Positions 7,867 through 16,247 of a stretch of DNA of 64,000 nucleotides are shown here, one piece after another (the first letter of the stretch is position 1; each line of letters opens with the position of its first letter). The notes under the pieces were generated by a model. It worked only from the letters and a program-made list of their open reading frames with translations. It had not been told where the DNA came from and did no database searches. The position numbers were made by a program, and so were the translations under genes. Origin of the DNA: Caecibacter massiliensis (lineage in GTDB: Bacteria; Bacillota; Negativicutes; Veillonellales; Megasphaeraceae); the NCBI GenBank assembly GCA_900095875.1, contig LT608311.1, forward strand, positions 1,426,001 through 1,490,000, in the 5' to 3' direction.

Positions 7867-9075
7867 TTAGAGCAATGTAGCAAAATATCCGGCAATCAGT
7901 ACGGATGTAATAGTAACGGAGGTAAAACCGCCGACAATCATACTCGGGAAGATATGACTCATGAGATAACCCCGTTCTACCATATTATCAGCCAGAGAAT
8001 CACACGTCATTTCAGTAATCAGAGCGTCTGCCGGGAATCCGTAGAGTGCAGTCAGGCCATTGGCAAATGCCAGTGGGAAGGAAATGCGCATGATTTTGGA
8101 AATGATGAAGGCAAATACACCCATACCAGCGGTACCGACGAGAATCAGTATGACCATGGGGCCGATAAGAGACATCAGCATGTCCGGCGTGCAGTTCTTC
8201 AGGCCGTCAAAGACGAACATCATCAGAGCGAACATGATGATCCAGAACGAACCGGCACGGGTCAGAGAGTTTTGGTCGAGGAAACCGATATAGGTGAAGA
8301 ATACGCCTAAGACCAGAGCCCAGATAGCACCGTTGACCGGTGTGGCCTGACCGAGGAGAATAGCAAACCAGGCAACGAGACCAAGTTTGGTCATCATGAA
8401 GACAGGCGTATTGAATTTGTCCGGCATTTTAGGAATCAGGGTTTTACGCTGAGTGTCATTGGACACAGCTGTCAGTCCGACGTGGGAATTACGTTCGATT
8501 TCTTCCGGTGTAAGAACGACTTCACCTGTACGGAGTTGTTTTAAAAGGCGTCTGCCTTCCGCCTGCAGGCAGACCGCTGTGAGCGGATATCCGGCAAAAC
8601 CTTGGATACAATACATGGCAATGGCAAAGACGGAAGCGCTCATCAGACCTGCTTTGGTAGCTGCCTGTTGCATAATCGTCGTGGCAACGATACCGCCGGT
8701 AAGTGGAGGCAGACCGACGATGACCAGTGCACGGTCCATGAGAAGAGATCCAAGATAATAGCCAATAATGCACATGCCCAGGAGACCGCACAGGCAGATG
8801 ACGACAGTACGCCATTGACGGATGAGCTGCTGTACACTGATAATCGTACCGATGTGCACAATCAGAAGGAAGATAGCAATTGTATTGCCAAAAGGCATGA
8901 GGCCTGAATTAGTCACCATTTCTTTTGGAAAAATCGTCCAGTAGCCAAGCAACATGAGGCAGGCGGTGACGAAAACTGATGGAATCCAGGCTTTAGATAA
9001 TTTGGAAACGTATTCGCCGATGACGAATACGACGCCACAGGCAAAAAAGGCCAGGGCAAAGTTATACAGTACCAT
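7867..9075 (-). CDS. GltS-like sodium:glutamate symporter family carrier, copy 1
   Basis: A 402-residue very hydrophobic membrane protein with about 10-12 predicted transmembrane helices and a short cytoplasmic loop near residues 175-210. Helix-breaking motifs such as LPPLTGGIVATT and GGFTSVTITS, in the two halves, recall the inverted repeat fold of the GltS (ESS) family. The substrate may be glutamate or another small carboxylate. It has its own promoter (9132-9160) and terminator. Copy 2 (9373-10581) is about 80 percent identical by eye and adjacent in the same orientation, so the pair arose by tandem duplication. Confidence 0.7.
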   Translation of the reverse strand: MVLYNFALAFFACGVVFVIGEYVSKLSKAWIPSVFVTACLMLLGYWTIFPKEMVTNSGLMPFGNTIAIFLLIVHIGTIISVQQLIRQWRTVVICLCGLLGMCIIGYYLGSLLMDRALVIVGLPPLTGGIVATTIMQQAATKAGLMSASVFAIAMYCIQGFAGYPLTAVCLQAEGRRLLKQLRTGEVVLTPEEIERNSHVGLTAVSNDTQRKTLIPKMPDKFNTPVFMMTKLGLVAWFAILLGQATPVNGAIWALVLGVFFTYIGFLDQNSLTRAGSFWIIMFALMMFVFDGLKNCTPDMLMSLIGPMVILILVGTAGMGVFAFIISKIMRISFPLAFANGLTALYGFPADALITEMTCDSLADNMVERGYLMSHIFPSMIVGGFTSVTITSVLIAGYFATLL

Positions 9076-9131
9076 AATACCAAAACCCCTCTCATATAAC
9101 TAAATCCCCTCGTTCTGAGGTGGTGACTCAT

Positions 9132-9160
9132 ATACTAGTACTGTCAAAATGGTTTGTCAA
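9132..9160 (-). promoter_or_regulatory. Sigma-70 promoter of GltS-like copy 1
   Basis: On the minus strand TTGACA (9155-9160) and TAGTAT (9132-9137) with a 17-bp spacer. The leader to the start codon is short (about 50 nt), unlike that of copy 2. Confidence 0.75.
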
Positions 9161-9300
9161 TAAAAAATTAGCTATAATAGATTAAAATATTAAATTAAAC
9201 GTTTTACTGATATACACAAGATAAGAATATAATAAATGCGATGTAATATATTAATATTTAGTTTGTATAATCAGTATAGAGAAGAAGACTTTTTCGATAT

Positions 9301-9337
9301 AAAAAAACAGGCGTTATCCATAAAGAATAACGCCTGT
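9301..9337 (-). terminator. Terminator of GltS-like copy 2
   Basis: A perfect 11-bp stem (9307-9317 with 9327-9337) followed on the minus strand by a T-run at 9306-9301. Confidence 0.9.
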
Positions 9338-9372
9338 ATGGTTTGTACCGATATGTGCAGACCGCTGTCTGA

Positions 9373-10581
9373 TCAGAGCAGGGTAGCAAAGTAACCAGCA
9401 ATCAGTACGGATGTAATTGTAACGGAAGTAAAGCCGCCAACAATCATGCTCGGGAACATGTGGCTCATGAGATAGCCCCGTTCGACCATATCATCAGCCA
9501 GAGAATCGCAGGTCATTTCCGTAATGATGGCATCGCAGGGGAATCCGTAGAGTGCCGTCAGGCCGTTGGCAAAAGCCAGCGGGAAGGAAATCTTGAGGAT
9601 TTTGGAAATGACAAAGGAGAAAATGCACATGCCCAGCGTCCCGGTAACGATGAGGATGATCATAGGCCCGATGATGGAAATCAGCATATCGGGGGTGCAG
9701 TTCTTCAGGCCGTCGAATACGAACATCATCAGGGCAAACATGACAATCCAGTAAGAACCGGCACGGCTCAGCGTGTTCTGTTCGAGGAAGCCGAGGTAGG
9801 TGAAGACGACGCCCAGAACAAGTGCCCAGATAGCGCCATTAACGGGTGTTGCCTGACCGAGCAGGATGGCAAACCAGGCGACGAGACCGAGTTTAGTCAG
9901 CATGAAGACCGGTGTATTGAATTTCTGCGGCATTTTCGGAATCAGTGTCTTCCGGTTGCTGTCATCGGCAATAGCCGTCATGCCGACATGGGAATTACGT
10001 TCGATTTCTTCCGGCGTAAGGACGACTTCTCCCGTGCGGAGCTGTTTCAGAAGACGACGGCCTTCAGCCTGCAGACAGATAGCCGTAAGCGGATAGCCGG
10101 CAAAACCCTGGATGCAGTACATAGTGATAGCAAAGACCGATGCCGTCATAAGGCCGGCTTTGGAAGCGGCCATCTGCATGATCGTGGCAGCGACGATACC
10201 ACCTGTAAGAGGCGGCAGGCCAGCGATGATAAGGGTGCGGTCCATAAAGAGTGAGCCGACGTAATAGCCGATGACGCACATCCCTAAGAGGCCGAACAGA
10301 CAAATGACGACCGTTTTCCACTGGCGGATGAGTTGCTGGATACTGATAATAGTGCCGATATGAACGATTAGAAGAAAAATAGCGATAGTGTTGGCAAACG
10401 GCATGAGACCAGCATTAGTAATCATTTCCTTCGGAAAGATTGTCCAGTAGCCGACCAGCATGATGCAGGCCGTAACGAAAACGGATGGAATCCACGCTTT
10501 GGTAATGGTGGATACATATTCACCGATTACGTATGCGCAGCCGCAGGCAAAAAATGCTAAAGCAAAATTGTAAAGGACCAT
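9373..10581 (-). CDS. GltS-like sodium:glutamate symporter family carrier, copy 2
   Basis: A 402-residue paralogue of the 7867-9075 carrier, with the same start (MVLYNFALAFFACG) and the same end (IAGYFATLL). Differences are scattered and mostly conservative, which argues that both copies are under selection. The longer frame starting at 10620 is rejected because the ATG at 10581 aligns exactly with copy 1 and follows a GAGGGGAG site. It is transcribed from its own promoter (10751-10779) through an unusual 160-nt structured leader, so the two copies are probably regulated differently. The substrate is unknown; GltS-type carboxylate transport is inferred. Confidence 0.7.
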   Translation of the reverse strand: MVLYNFALAFFACGCAYVIGEYVSTITKAWIPSVFVTACIMLVGYWTIFPKEMITNAGLMPFANTIAIFLLIVHIGTIISIQQLIRQWKTVVICLFGLLGMCVIGYYVGSLFMDRTLIIAGLPPLTGGIVAATIMQMAASKAGLMTASVFAITMYCIQGFAGYPLTAICLQAEGRRLLKQLRTGEVVLTPEEIERNSHVGMTAIADDSNRKTLIPKMPQKFNTPVFMLTKLGLVAWFAILLGQATPVNGAIWALVLGVVFTYLGFLEQNTLSRAGSYWIVMFALMMFVFDGLKNCTPDMLISIIGPMIILIVTGTLGMCIFSFVISKILKISFPLAFANGLTALYGFPCDAIITEMTCDSLADDMVERGYLMSHMFPSMIVGGFTSVTITSVLIAGYFATLL

Positions 10582-10618
10582 AATACCTGATACTCCCCTC
10601 TTAAAACGTAATATATAC

Positions 10619-10743
10619 ATGCGTCAGGTATAACGCACGCATATTCTTTACTCCGCCAGTATAGGTTCCTGACGGACTGTCATCTTGTCTCCCCAGACAG
10701 CTTGGACAGTAGAACGTTTTTCTATCCCCCTTTTATTCAATTT
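10619..10743 (-). promoter_or_regulatory. Structured leader of GltS-like copy 2 (possible cis-regulatory RNA)
   Basis: Between the predicted transcription start (about 10744) and the gene, two hairpins abut on the minus strand. The first (10676-10710) has outer ACTGTC/GACAGT arms and an inner TGTCT/AGACA stem with a GGGG loop. The second (10653-10675) has CCGTCAG paired to CTGGCGG. A third weaker dyad (ATGCGT/ACGCAT) lies near 10619-10644. It matches no riboswitch class I recognise. Confidence 0.5.
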
Positions 10744-10750
10744 TGTTCTC

Positions 10751-10779
10751 ATCCTAGCACAAAATATTCACTCCGTCAA
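10751..10779 (-). promoter_or_regulatory. Sigma-70 promoter of GltS-like copy 2
   Basis: On the minus strand TTGACG (10774-10779) and TAGGAT (10751-10756) with a 17-bp spacer. Confidence 0.65.
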
Positions 10780-10874
10780 TAAAAAATAAACAAAATACCA
10801 GAAAATATTAAAGTTAAGAAGAAACTTAAAAATATTAAGAAAAGTATTTAATGCATTGCATGCAAAATTGAGAA

Positions 10875-11438
10875 CTATAGTATACCAAGCCCCTGCAGGA
10901 GAATTTTCAGACCGATGAGGATGAGTACGATACCGCCGAGGCGTTCAGAACTTTTCTGATACCGCAGGCCAAAGAGACTGCCGGCTTTTACGCCGATGGC
11001 AGAACAGATGAAAGTCGTACAGCCGATACAGAGCGCGGAGTAGAGAATAGATACGCCCATGAAAGCAAAGGTAACACCTACTGCCAGGGCATCGATGCTG
11101 GTGGCGATGGCCAGTATGAGCATGGTCCGGACATCGAGAGCGGCGTCACCGTTATTTTCCTGTTCACTGCTGCCTGATTCGCGGATCATATTGCCACCGA
11201 TGAGGACGAGCAGGAGGCAGGAAATCCAGTAGTTGTACTGCACGATATAGGTGGAAAAGAAACTGCCCAGAAGATAGCCCAGCGTTGGCATCAGGGCCTG
11301 AAAGCCGCCGAACCAGGCACCGGCAATCAGCATATGGCGCAGGCGGATATGTCCAAGGGAAAGGCCTTTACAGACCGATACGGCAAAGGCATCCATGGAA
11401 AGACCCAGGGCCAGTAAAAATAATTCGATGGTATTCAT
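10875..11438 (-). CDS. mntP: Manganese efflux pump MntP
   Basis: 187 residues, matching the MntP (YebN) family length, with six predicted transmembrane helices. It exports Mn2+ from the cytoplasm. Both family signatures are present: LGLSMDAFAVSV near residue 10 and IATSIDALAVGV near residue 110, whose Asp residues lie in the transport path. A longer frame to 11627 is an artefact because it crosses the promoter and riboswitch; ATG 11438 with GGAGCC upstream is the real start. Control is by the yybP-ykoY manganese riboswitch at 11521-11597. Confidence 0.95.
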   Translation of the reverse strand: MNTIELFLLALGLSMDAFAVSVCKGLSLGHIRLRHMLIAGAWFGGFQALMPTLGYLLGSFFSTYIVQYNYWISCLLLVLIGGNMIRESGSSEQENNGDAALDVRTMLILAIATSIDALAVGVTFAFMGVSILYSALCIGCTTFICSAIGVKAGSLFGLRYQKSSERLGGIVLILIGLKILLQGLGIL

Positions 11439-11471
11439 GAGGGATGGCTCCTTTTCTGTATAAAAAATCAT

Positions 11472-11514
11472 AAAAAAAAGAGACGTAAAGACAGAAAAAC
11501 TGTCTTCAAGTCTC
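11472..11514 (-). terminator. Expression-platform terminator of the mntP riboswitch
   Basis: On the minus strand GAGAC and GACAG arms (ending at 11514) pair with CTGTC and GTCTC, then a run of seven or more T at 11479-11473. It lies between the aptamer and the mntP start, as expected for transcriptional control. Confidence 0.85.
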
Positions 11515-11520
11515 ATCATT

Positions 11521-11597
11521 TCAAATAGTACCGGGTGCGGGCACCAGTATGTCGATACTACTATACATATTTCTATGTACCGATTACTCCCTTGAGG
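11521..11597 (-). promoter_or_regulatory. yybP-ykoY manganese riboswitch
   Basis: The minus-strand leader of mntP carries the conserved pieces in order: CTCAAGGGAGTAATC at its 5' end, then ATCGACATACTGG, then GCCCGCACCCGGTACTA closing the 3' side. This is the manganese-sensing aptamer of the yybP-ykoY class. Mn2+ binding is expected to prevent the downstream terminator (11472-11514) and so switch on export. Confidence 0.88.
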
Positions 11598-11607
11598 TAA
11601 TGTACAC

Positions 11608-11636
11608 ATTATATAGTATCTATACATTCATGTCAA
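11608..11636 (-). promoter_or_regulatory. Consensus sigma-70 promoter of the mntP riboswitch transcript
   Basis: On the minus strand a perfect TTGACA (11631-11636) and a perfect TATAAT (11608-11613) with a 17-bp spacer. The riboswitch begins about 10 bp downstream. Confidence 0.9.
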
Positions 11637-11660
11637 TAAAATTGAGAAAATAGTTGAGAA

Positions 11661-12557
11661 TCAGGTCTGGCTTTTCATGGTAATCAGATAGACAGTGGCG
11701 ATGATGCAGGCAAATCCAATGAAATCGGTGAACGAAAAGGGTGTGCCCAGGAAGAACAGAGAGGAGAGCGTAGCCGAAACCGGCTCAAGGGTGCCGATAA
11801 AAGTTGCTTTGACCGGACCGATATCACCGACGCCGCGCAGAAACAAGGTGAAGGAGGCTACCGTGCCAATCAGGACAATAAAGGCGATTGCCAGGATTCC
11901 GGCCGTATCGAGGTTCATGGCGCTCTGCCAAGGGCGCAGGCAGAGCGTCAGCACGATGCCTCCGATGAGCATACCCAGGGCATTGACGGGAAGCGTTCCC
12001 CATTTGCGGATTTGTTTATGGGGAATAACCGTGTACAGGATAGAGCCGATAGCGGCGCCGATGCCCCAGAACAGTCCCTGGGGAGAGATGACCATAGTTT
12101 GTATCTGGCCGCCTGTGGCAATGAGGAAAACTCCGGCTAATGCCAGAAAGATGGCTATTATCTGCCAGCGGTCGGGCCAGCGCCGGAAGCGGATGGCCGC
12201 TACGCAGGACATAAGGGCTACATTAAGGGATTGCAGGACCGTGGCTGTTCCTGAATTGGCGTATTGGATAGCTGATAGATACGTAAGCTGACAGGTAACG
12301 AGTCCGAATACAGAAAAGGCCGCCAGTTGTACCATATCGTGCCGGTTGTGCAAAAGGGCTGTCAATGTTTGCCGCTGCAGGGAAATGACCAGAATCATGA
12401 GGACGATACCGGCACCGAACATGCGGATATTCGTCAGGAGCAGGGCATCTATGGTATAGTGCATGAATAAATACTGGCCGCATGTGCCGGAGAGCCCCCA
12501 GCTGAGTGCGCCGATGGTGGCACAGACCATCCCTCGTTTTACATTTTCATCTGCCAT
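11661..12557 (-). CDS. EamA/DMT-superfamily exporter
   Basis: A 298-residue inner-membrane protein with ten predicted helices arranged as two EamA repeats; the second begins near residue 150 (GLFWGIGAAIGSILYTV). The ending with a conserved glycine/proline-rich helix and LGTPFSFTDFIG is typical. Family members export amino acids or other small metabolites; the substrate cannot be told. ATG 12557 is chosen over 12587 because the promoter at 12586-12614 would place the RNA start between them, and AAGGGACG precedes ATG 12557. Confidence 0.85.
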   Translation of the reverse strand: MADENVKRGMVCATIGALSWGLSGTCGQYLFMHYTIDALLLTNIRMFGAGIVLMILVISLQRQTLTALLHNRHDMVQLAAFSVFGLVTCQLTYLSAIQYANSGTATVLQSLNVALMSCVAAIRFRRWPDRWQIIAIFLALAGVFLIATGGQIQTMVISPQGLFWGIGAAIGSILYTVIPHKQIRKWGTLPVNALGMLIGGIVLTLCLRPWQSAMNLDTAGILAIAFIVLIGTVASFTLFLRGVGDIGPVKATFIGTLEPVSATLSSLFFLGTPFSFTDFIGFACIIATVYLITMKSQT

Positions 12558-12585
12558 ACTATCGTCCCTTCTGTGTATTTTCTTC

Positions 12586-12614
12586 ATTATAAGAAATGAA
12601 AAAGGGATTGTAAA
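12586..12614 (-). promoter_or_regulatory. Sigma-70 promoter of the DMT exporter
   Basis: On the minus strand TTTACA (12609-12614) and TATAAT (12586-12591) with a 17-bp spacer. Confidence 0.75.
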
Positions 12615-12661
12615 GGCATGGGAAATGAGAAAATAGTGCCATATCAGAAAGAAATAATCAT

Positions 12662-12690
12662 TTGTTCATTCAGGCCGGGCATGATACAAT
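12662..12690 (+). promoter_or_regulatory. Sigma-70 promoter of the LOR/SDH-type gene
   Basis: TTGTTC (12662-12667) and TACAAT (12685-12690) with a 17-bp spacer. No convincing sigma-54 element (GG-N10-GC) was found here, although the next gene encodes a sigma-54 activator. Confidence 0.55.
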
Positions 12691-12759
12691 ATAAAATAAG
12701 GTACTATATATATGTAATATAGAATATAAAGAATATTATGTGAGTGAGGAGGAATTATC

Positions 12760-13848
12760 ATGAGTTGGTCTATGCCAGTTTATACTGCACCGGATTTTAC
12801 GAAAGAACCGTTTGTCCATGCTCCGGACGTTACATTAGTGCCGGCACCGACAGATGGAGGAGCTCCAGATCAGTACCATTCCATGTCGATTTTCCCGGAA
12901 TACTTTAAAATAAACGGACATTGGCTTCTGGCCGAAGAAAGCCGGATGGACTGCGTGCCTGTATATGATGGTCAGAAAATCCGCATCGTGGAATTCCGTA
13001 ACCTGAAAAAAGGGGACCTTGTCGTCATAGGGCGGAAAGAATGCGGTGAAGAAGGGATTTATGTACACGTCGATGGCTTTTTGACGGAAGAAGAGAAACA
13101 TAAAGATACGTTCGTATTCCGCACAGGCCGCTCGCGGGAAACGTCGTATTCCAAAGATTACGATTCTATCTATGAACTCCTGCGGCATGAAAAAGCCCAT
13201 GGCAAAGTGGTCTGGATTCTGGGACCGGCTTGCGCTTTTGATGCCGATTCGCGAAAGGCCTTTTCGGATCTTGTACGCAATGGCTATGTCAATGGCCTTA
13301 TGGCGGGAAATGCGCTGGCTACCCATGATCTGGAAGCGGCGTATCTGGGGACGGCTCTGGGGCAGGATATCTATACCCAAAAGCTGGCACCGCTGGGACA
13401 TTATAACCATCTCGATACGATTAACAAAGTACGTCAGTATGGTTCCATTCATTCTTTTATTGAACAGGAACATATAGACAATGGGATTATCGCGGCATGT
13501 GACCAGTGTCACGTCCCGTTCGTACTGGCCGGTTCTATCCGCGATGACGGTCCTCTTCCGGAAGTCATTGGAAATGTCTATCAGGCACAGGATGCGATGA
13601 GGGCCATGATCAGCGATGCCACGACGATTATCTGTATGGCCACCATGCTTCATTCCATAGCGACCGGCAATATGTTCCCGTCGTATCGCGTGGTGGATGG
13701 TGTCGTACGTCCGACTTATTTTTATTGTGTCGATATTTCAGAATTTGCTGTCAACAAATTGCGTGACCGGGGCAGTCTGAGTGTCGATTCTATCGTAACC
13801 AATGTGCAGGATTTCATCGTCAATGTGCGCAACAATCTCTGCTGTTGA
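12760..13848 (+). CDS. LOR/SDH-domain protein (TIGR00300-like), possible ornithine cyclodeaminase-type enzyme
   Basis: A 362-residue soluble protein. The C-terminal part has the segments WILGPACAFDADSR, MAGNALATHDLEAAYLGT and LPEVIGNVYQAQDAMR, which I associate with the TIGR00300 LOR/SDH bifunctional-enzyme conserved domain. Archaeal and cyanobacterial relatives were shown to act as ornithine cyclodeaminases (ornithine to proline plus ammonia). The N-terminal 120 residues form a separate small domain. The gene lies 22 bp upstream of a PrpR-like sigma-54 activator, so expression may respond to a small metabolite. Proline or ornithine metabolism is a family-based inference. Confidence 0.7.
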   Translation: MSWSMPVYTAPDFTKEPFVHAPDVTLVPAPTDGGAPDQYHSMSIFPEYFKINGHWLLAEESRMDCVPVYDGQKIRIVEFRNLKKGDLVVIGRKECGEEGIYVHVDGFLTEEEKHKDTFVFRTGRSRETSYSKDYDSIYELLRHEKAHGKVVWILGPACAFDADSRKAFSDLVRNGYVNGLMAGNALATHDLEAAYLGTALGQDIYTQKLAPLGHYNHLDTINKVRQYGSIHSFIEQEHIDNGIIAACDQCHVPFVLAGSIRDDGPLPEVIGNVYQAQDAMRAMISDATTIICMATMLHSIATGNMFPSYRVVDGVVRPTYFYCVDISEFAVNKLRDRGSLSVDSIVTNVQDFIVNVRNNLCC

Positions 13849-13869
13849 TAAGGAGACAGGCTGAAAGCT

Positions 13870-15798
13870 ATGAAAATTACGTTCTTTTTGCCATATATGG
13901 AAATGAAAGACGTCGTCTGCCATACGTTTCTTGAGCAACAGGAGCAGAGCGGGGAAGAGTGGCAGCTGGAAACGATACTCCGGCTGGGAACTCAGATCCT
14001 GGATGATGTGGCTATTGGCGGCGACGTAGTTGTGGCCAGAGGGGCTACTTATCGTAAACTGAAACAATTGCTGAAGCATGTGCCGGTTACGGAACTGAAA
14101 ATCAGTGGATACGATATCATGCGGGCGGCGCTGGCCTGTAAAAAAGAATCGGGCGAAGAACGTATCGGGTTCATTGGAACGACGGAAATGATTTACGGCG
14201 CCCAGCATATTTCTGAATTGATACCCGTAGAGCTGGTAACTGCTGCGGCATTTGAAGAAGATGGCATACGGGAACGACTTCTGGAAATGAAAGAAAAAGG
14301 AGTCAGAGCGGTCATCGGCGGTGTGACGGCTACGATTATTGCCCGCAAACTGGGCTTTTCTGCTGTTCGCATCAGCTCCGGCCGGGAAGCTGTGTATCAG
14401 GCGCTGGTAGAGGCAAAAAGGGTTTATCAGCTTTCCCTGCAGGAACGGCGCCGGGCCGAACTGTTCCGGGCTATCCTGAACTATACGAACGATGGCATCA
14501 TTGCCGTGGATAAGAACGATGAGATTCTGCTCATAAACCGGGAAGCCGCAAATATTACAGGACTTTCGCCACAGAGCACGGGCAAGCGGCTGGCATCTCT
14601 TTTGCCTCATATCCCCCTGCGCCAGGTGGTGGAAACGGCCCAGCCGGTACTCAACCGCATTACCCGTTTCAACGACCAGGATGTCACTCTGACCTGTATT
14701 CCCATGCAGACGGGAAATCAGACAATTGGTGCCGTTGCGGCATTTCAGCCCGTATTGAAGGTGCAGAACCTGGGAAATGAAATCCGGCGCAAAAAAAATC
14801 AGAAAGGGCATATAGCCAAAGCTCACTTTGATGATATTTTGGGCGAGAGCCCGGCTCTTCTGGAAACGATTCATCTGGCTAAACAGTACAGCAAGGCCGA
14901 TGCCAATGTGCTGATCAATGGCGAGACGGGTACAGGGAAGGAACTCTTTGCCCAGAGTATCCATAATGCCAGCAGCCGCAGCCGGGAACCATTTGTCGCC
15001 GTAAACTGTGCCGTCCTTTCGGAAAATCTTCTGGAAAGTGAACTCTTCGGCTATGTGGAAGGCGCCTTTACCGATGCACGGAAGGGCGGTAAGAGCGGCC
15101 TCTTTGAAGCGGCCCACCACGGTACGCTCTTTCTGGATGAAATAGCGGAAATTTCTCCACGTATGCAGGGACTGCTTTTGCGGGTATTGCAGGAACATGA
15201 AATCATGCGCGTCGGCGATGACCGGATTATTCCCGTCGATGTCCGCGTCATCGCGGCGACCAACCGGGATCTGGCGGCTATGAGCCGGGAAGGGAAATTT
15301 CGGTTAGACCTATATTATCGCCTTAATACGCTGCATCTGGTGCTGCCACCGCTGCGGGACCGGGGGCAGGATGTGTTATTCCTGTTCCGCCGCTTTTTGT
15401 CGGGGATTTACAGCCGTGATGGCATTATCTGGGAAGGCATGACAAAGGCGGCAGAGCAGTGTCTGCTGCAGCAGCACTGGGTTGGAAACATCCGCGAACT
15501 GTATAATGTGGCGGAACGCGTCGCTGTATTTACCGAAGGGGCGGAACTGGACGAAAACGACTTGCGTATTGCCCTGAGCGGAGGCGTACAGACTGGAACT
15601 ACCCAGCAGGCCCTGCCAGAAGAATCGCCAATGCCTGCAGAGCAGAAAACCGTGGCAGCGCCGGCAGCCGGAGAGATGGATGAATACCAGCGTATCCGGC
15701 AAGTGCTGGAAGAAACTCACTATCATTATGGACACGCAGCAGAACGACTGGGAATCAGCCGTACGACACTGTGGCGGAAAATGAAGCAGATGAAGTGA
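13870..15798 (+). CDS. Sigma-54-dependent transcriptional activator, PrpR-like
   Basis: 642 residues. The N-terminal 190 residues resemble the PrpR_N ligand-sensing domain (sequence around GDVVVARGATYRKLK and IGGVTATIIARKLG). A PAS domain follows (about 200-300), then an AAA+ domain with Walker A GETGTGKE, the sigma-54 contact loop GAFTDA, a Walker B segment (GTLFLDEI) and the sensor motif AATNRDL. A Fis-type helix-turn-helix closes the protein (about 610-640, HYGHAAERLGISRTTLWRK). It should open sigma-54 promoters when a small acid or amide binds. Its target is not obvious: no clear -24/-12 element was seen nearby. A terminator follows at 15856. Confidence 0.9.
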   Translation: MKITFFLPYMEMKDVVCHTFLEQQEQSGEEWQLETILRLGTQILDDVAIGGDVVVARGATYRKLKQLLKHVPVTELKISGYDIMRAALACKKESGEERIGFIGTTEMIYGAQHISELIPVELVTAAAFEEDGIRERLLEMKEKGVRAVIGGVTATIIARKLGFSAVRISSGREAVYQALVEAKRVYQLSLQERRRAELFRAILNYTNDGIIAVDKNDEILLINREAANITGLSPQSTGKRLASLLPHIPLRQVVETAQPVLNRITRFNDQDVTLTCIPMQTGNQTIGAVAAFQPVLKVQNLGNEIRRKKNQKGHIAKAHFDDILGESPALLETIHLAKQYSKADANVLINGETGTGKELFAQSIHNASSRSREPFVAVNCAVLSENLLESELFGYVEGAFTDARKGGKSGLFEAAHHGTLFLDEIAEISPRMQGLLLRVLQEHEIMRVGDDRIIPVDVRVIAATNRDLAAMSREGKFRLDLYYRLNTLHLVLPPLRDRGQDVLFLFRRFLSGIYSRDGIIWEGMTKAAEQCLLQQHWVGNIRELYNVAERVAVFTEGAELDENDLRIALSGGVQTGTTQQALPEESPMPAEQKTVAAPAAGEMDEYQRIRQVLEETHYHYGHAAERLGISRTTLWRKMKQMK

Positions 15799-15855
15799 CA
15801 GGATAGAATCGGTGGCTGCACATCGGCTCTCCTCTTAGAATGTTGATTGAAGAAG

Positions 15856-15887
15856 ACCGTGTACCGCGAGGTATGCGGTTTTTTTCT
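15856..15887 (+). terminator. Terminator of the LOR/SDH-sigma-54 regulator unit
   Basis: ACCGTGTACC (15856-15865) pairs with GGTATGCGGT (15870-15879) with two G-U pairs and a GCGA loop, then a T-run. Confidence 0.75.
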
Positions 15888-16247
15888 TATATTGAAGTTT
15901 GTTCCTTTCATAAAATGAAAAATATGAAACGGTAAATATGAAAAACAGAAAAGATATGTTCCATTGAACGATGCCTTAATCGAAATAGAAGGCTTTTTTG
16001 TGTGTAAATTATGTGAAAATTTTATCTTTTTAAATCATGTTGAAATAAAAAGAGCATATCTTATGTTATTACATCATAGGTGGCAGTTTGTAAATACGCA
16101 TTGGCATAAATATTTCATATAGACATGCGAAACGTGAGAATAAACGAAATGGCCATTTGATTTAATACTCGAACGTTGACCGTAATATGTTTCAATCTTG
16201 TTTTTATTCTATTATAATGAACTAATACGGACGTAAAGGAGAAAAAA
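15888..16247. other. AT-rich intergenic region with possible promoter
   Basis: About 360 bp without a gene. The only promoter-like signal is TTTCAA, 17 bp, TATAAT ending near 16219, shortly before the MFS start. No open reading frame or strong dyad was recognised. This is where a binding site for the upstream sigma-54 activator might be expected, but I found no GG-N10-GC match. Confidence 0.4.

Noticed and set aside
11604-11619. ACACATTATATAGTAT resembles an NrdR box (14 of 16) over the mntP -10 element.
   Set aside because: A single site without a partner about 31 bp away; the match comes largely from the AT-rich -10 region.
12636-12655. TGGCAC on the minus strand as the -24 part of a sigma-54 promoter.
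   Set aside because: The GC of the -12 element is missing at the required distance, and a good sigma-70 promoter serves the gene.
13738-15198. A 486-codon minus-strand frame opposite the sigma-54 activator.
   Set aside because: Shadow frame across a protein with unmistakable AAA+ motifs.
16081-16125. TGGCAG and TTGGCAT words upstream of the MFS gene as sigma-54 sites.
   Set aside because: Neither has GC ten bases after GG; spacing does not fit.
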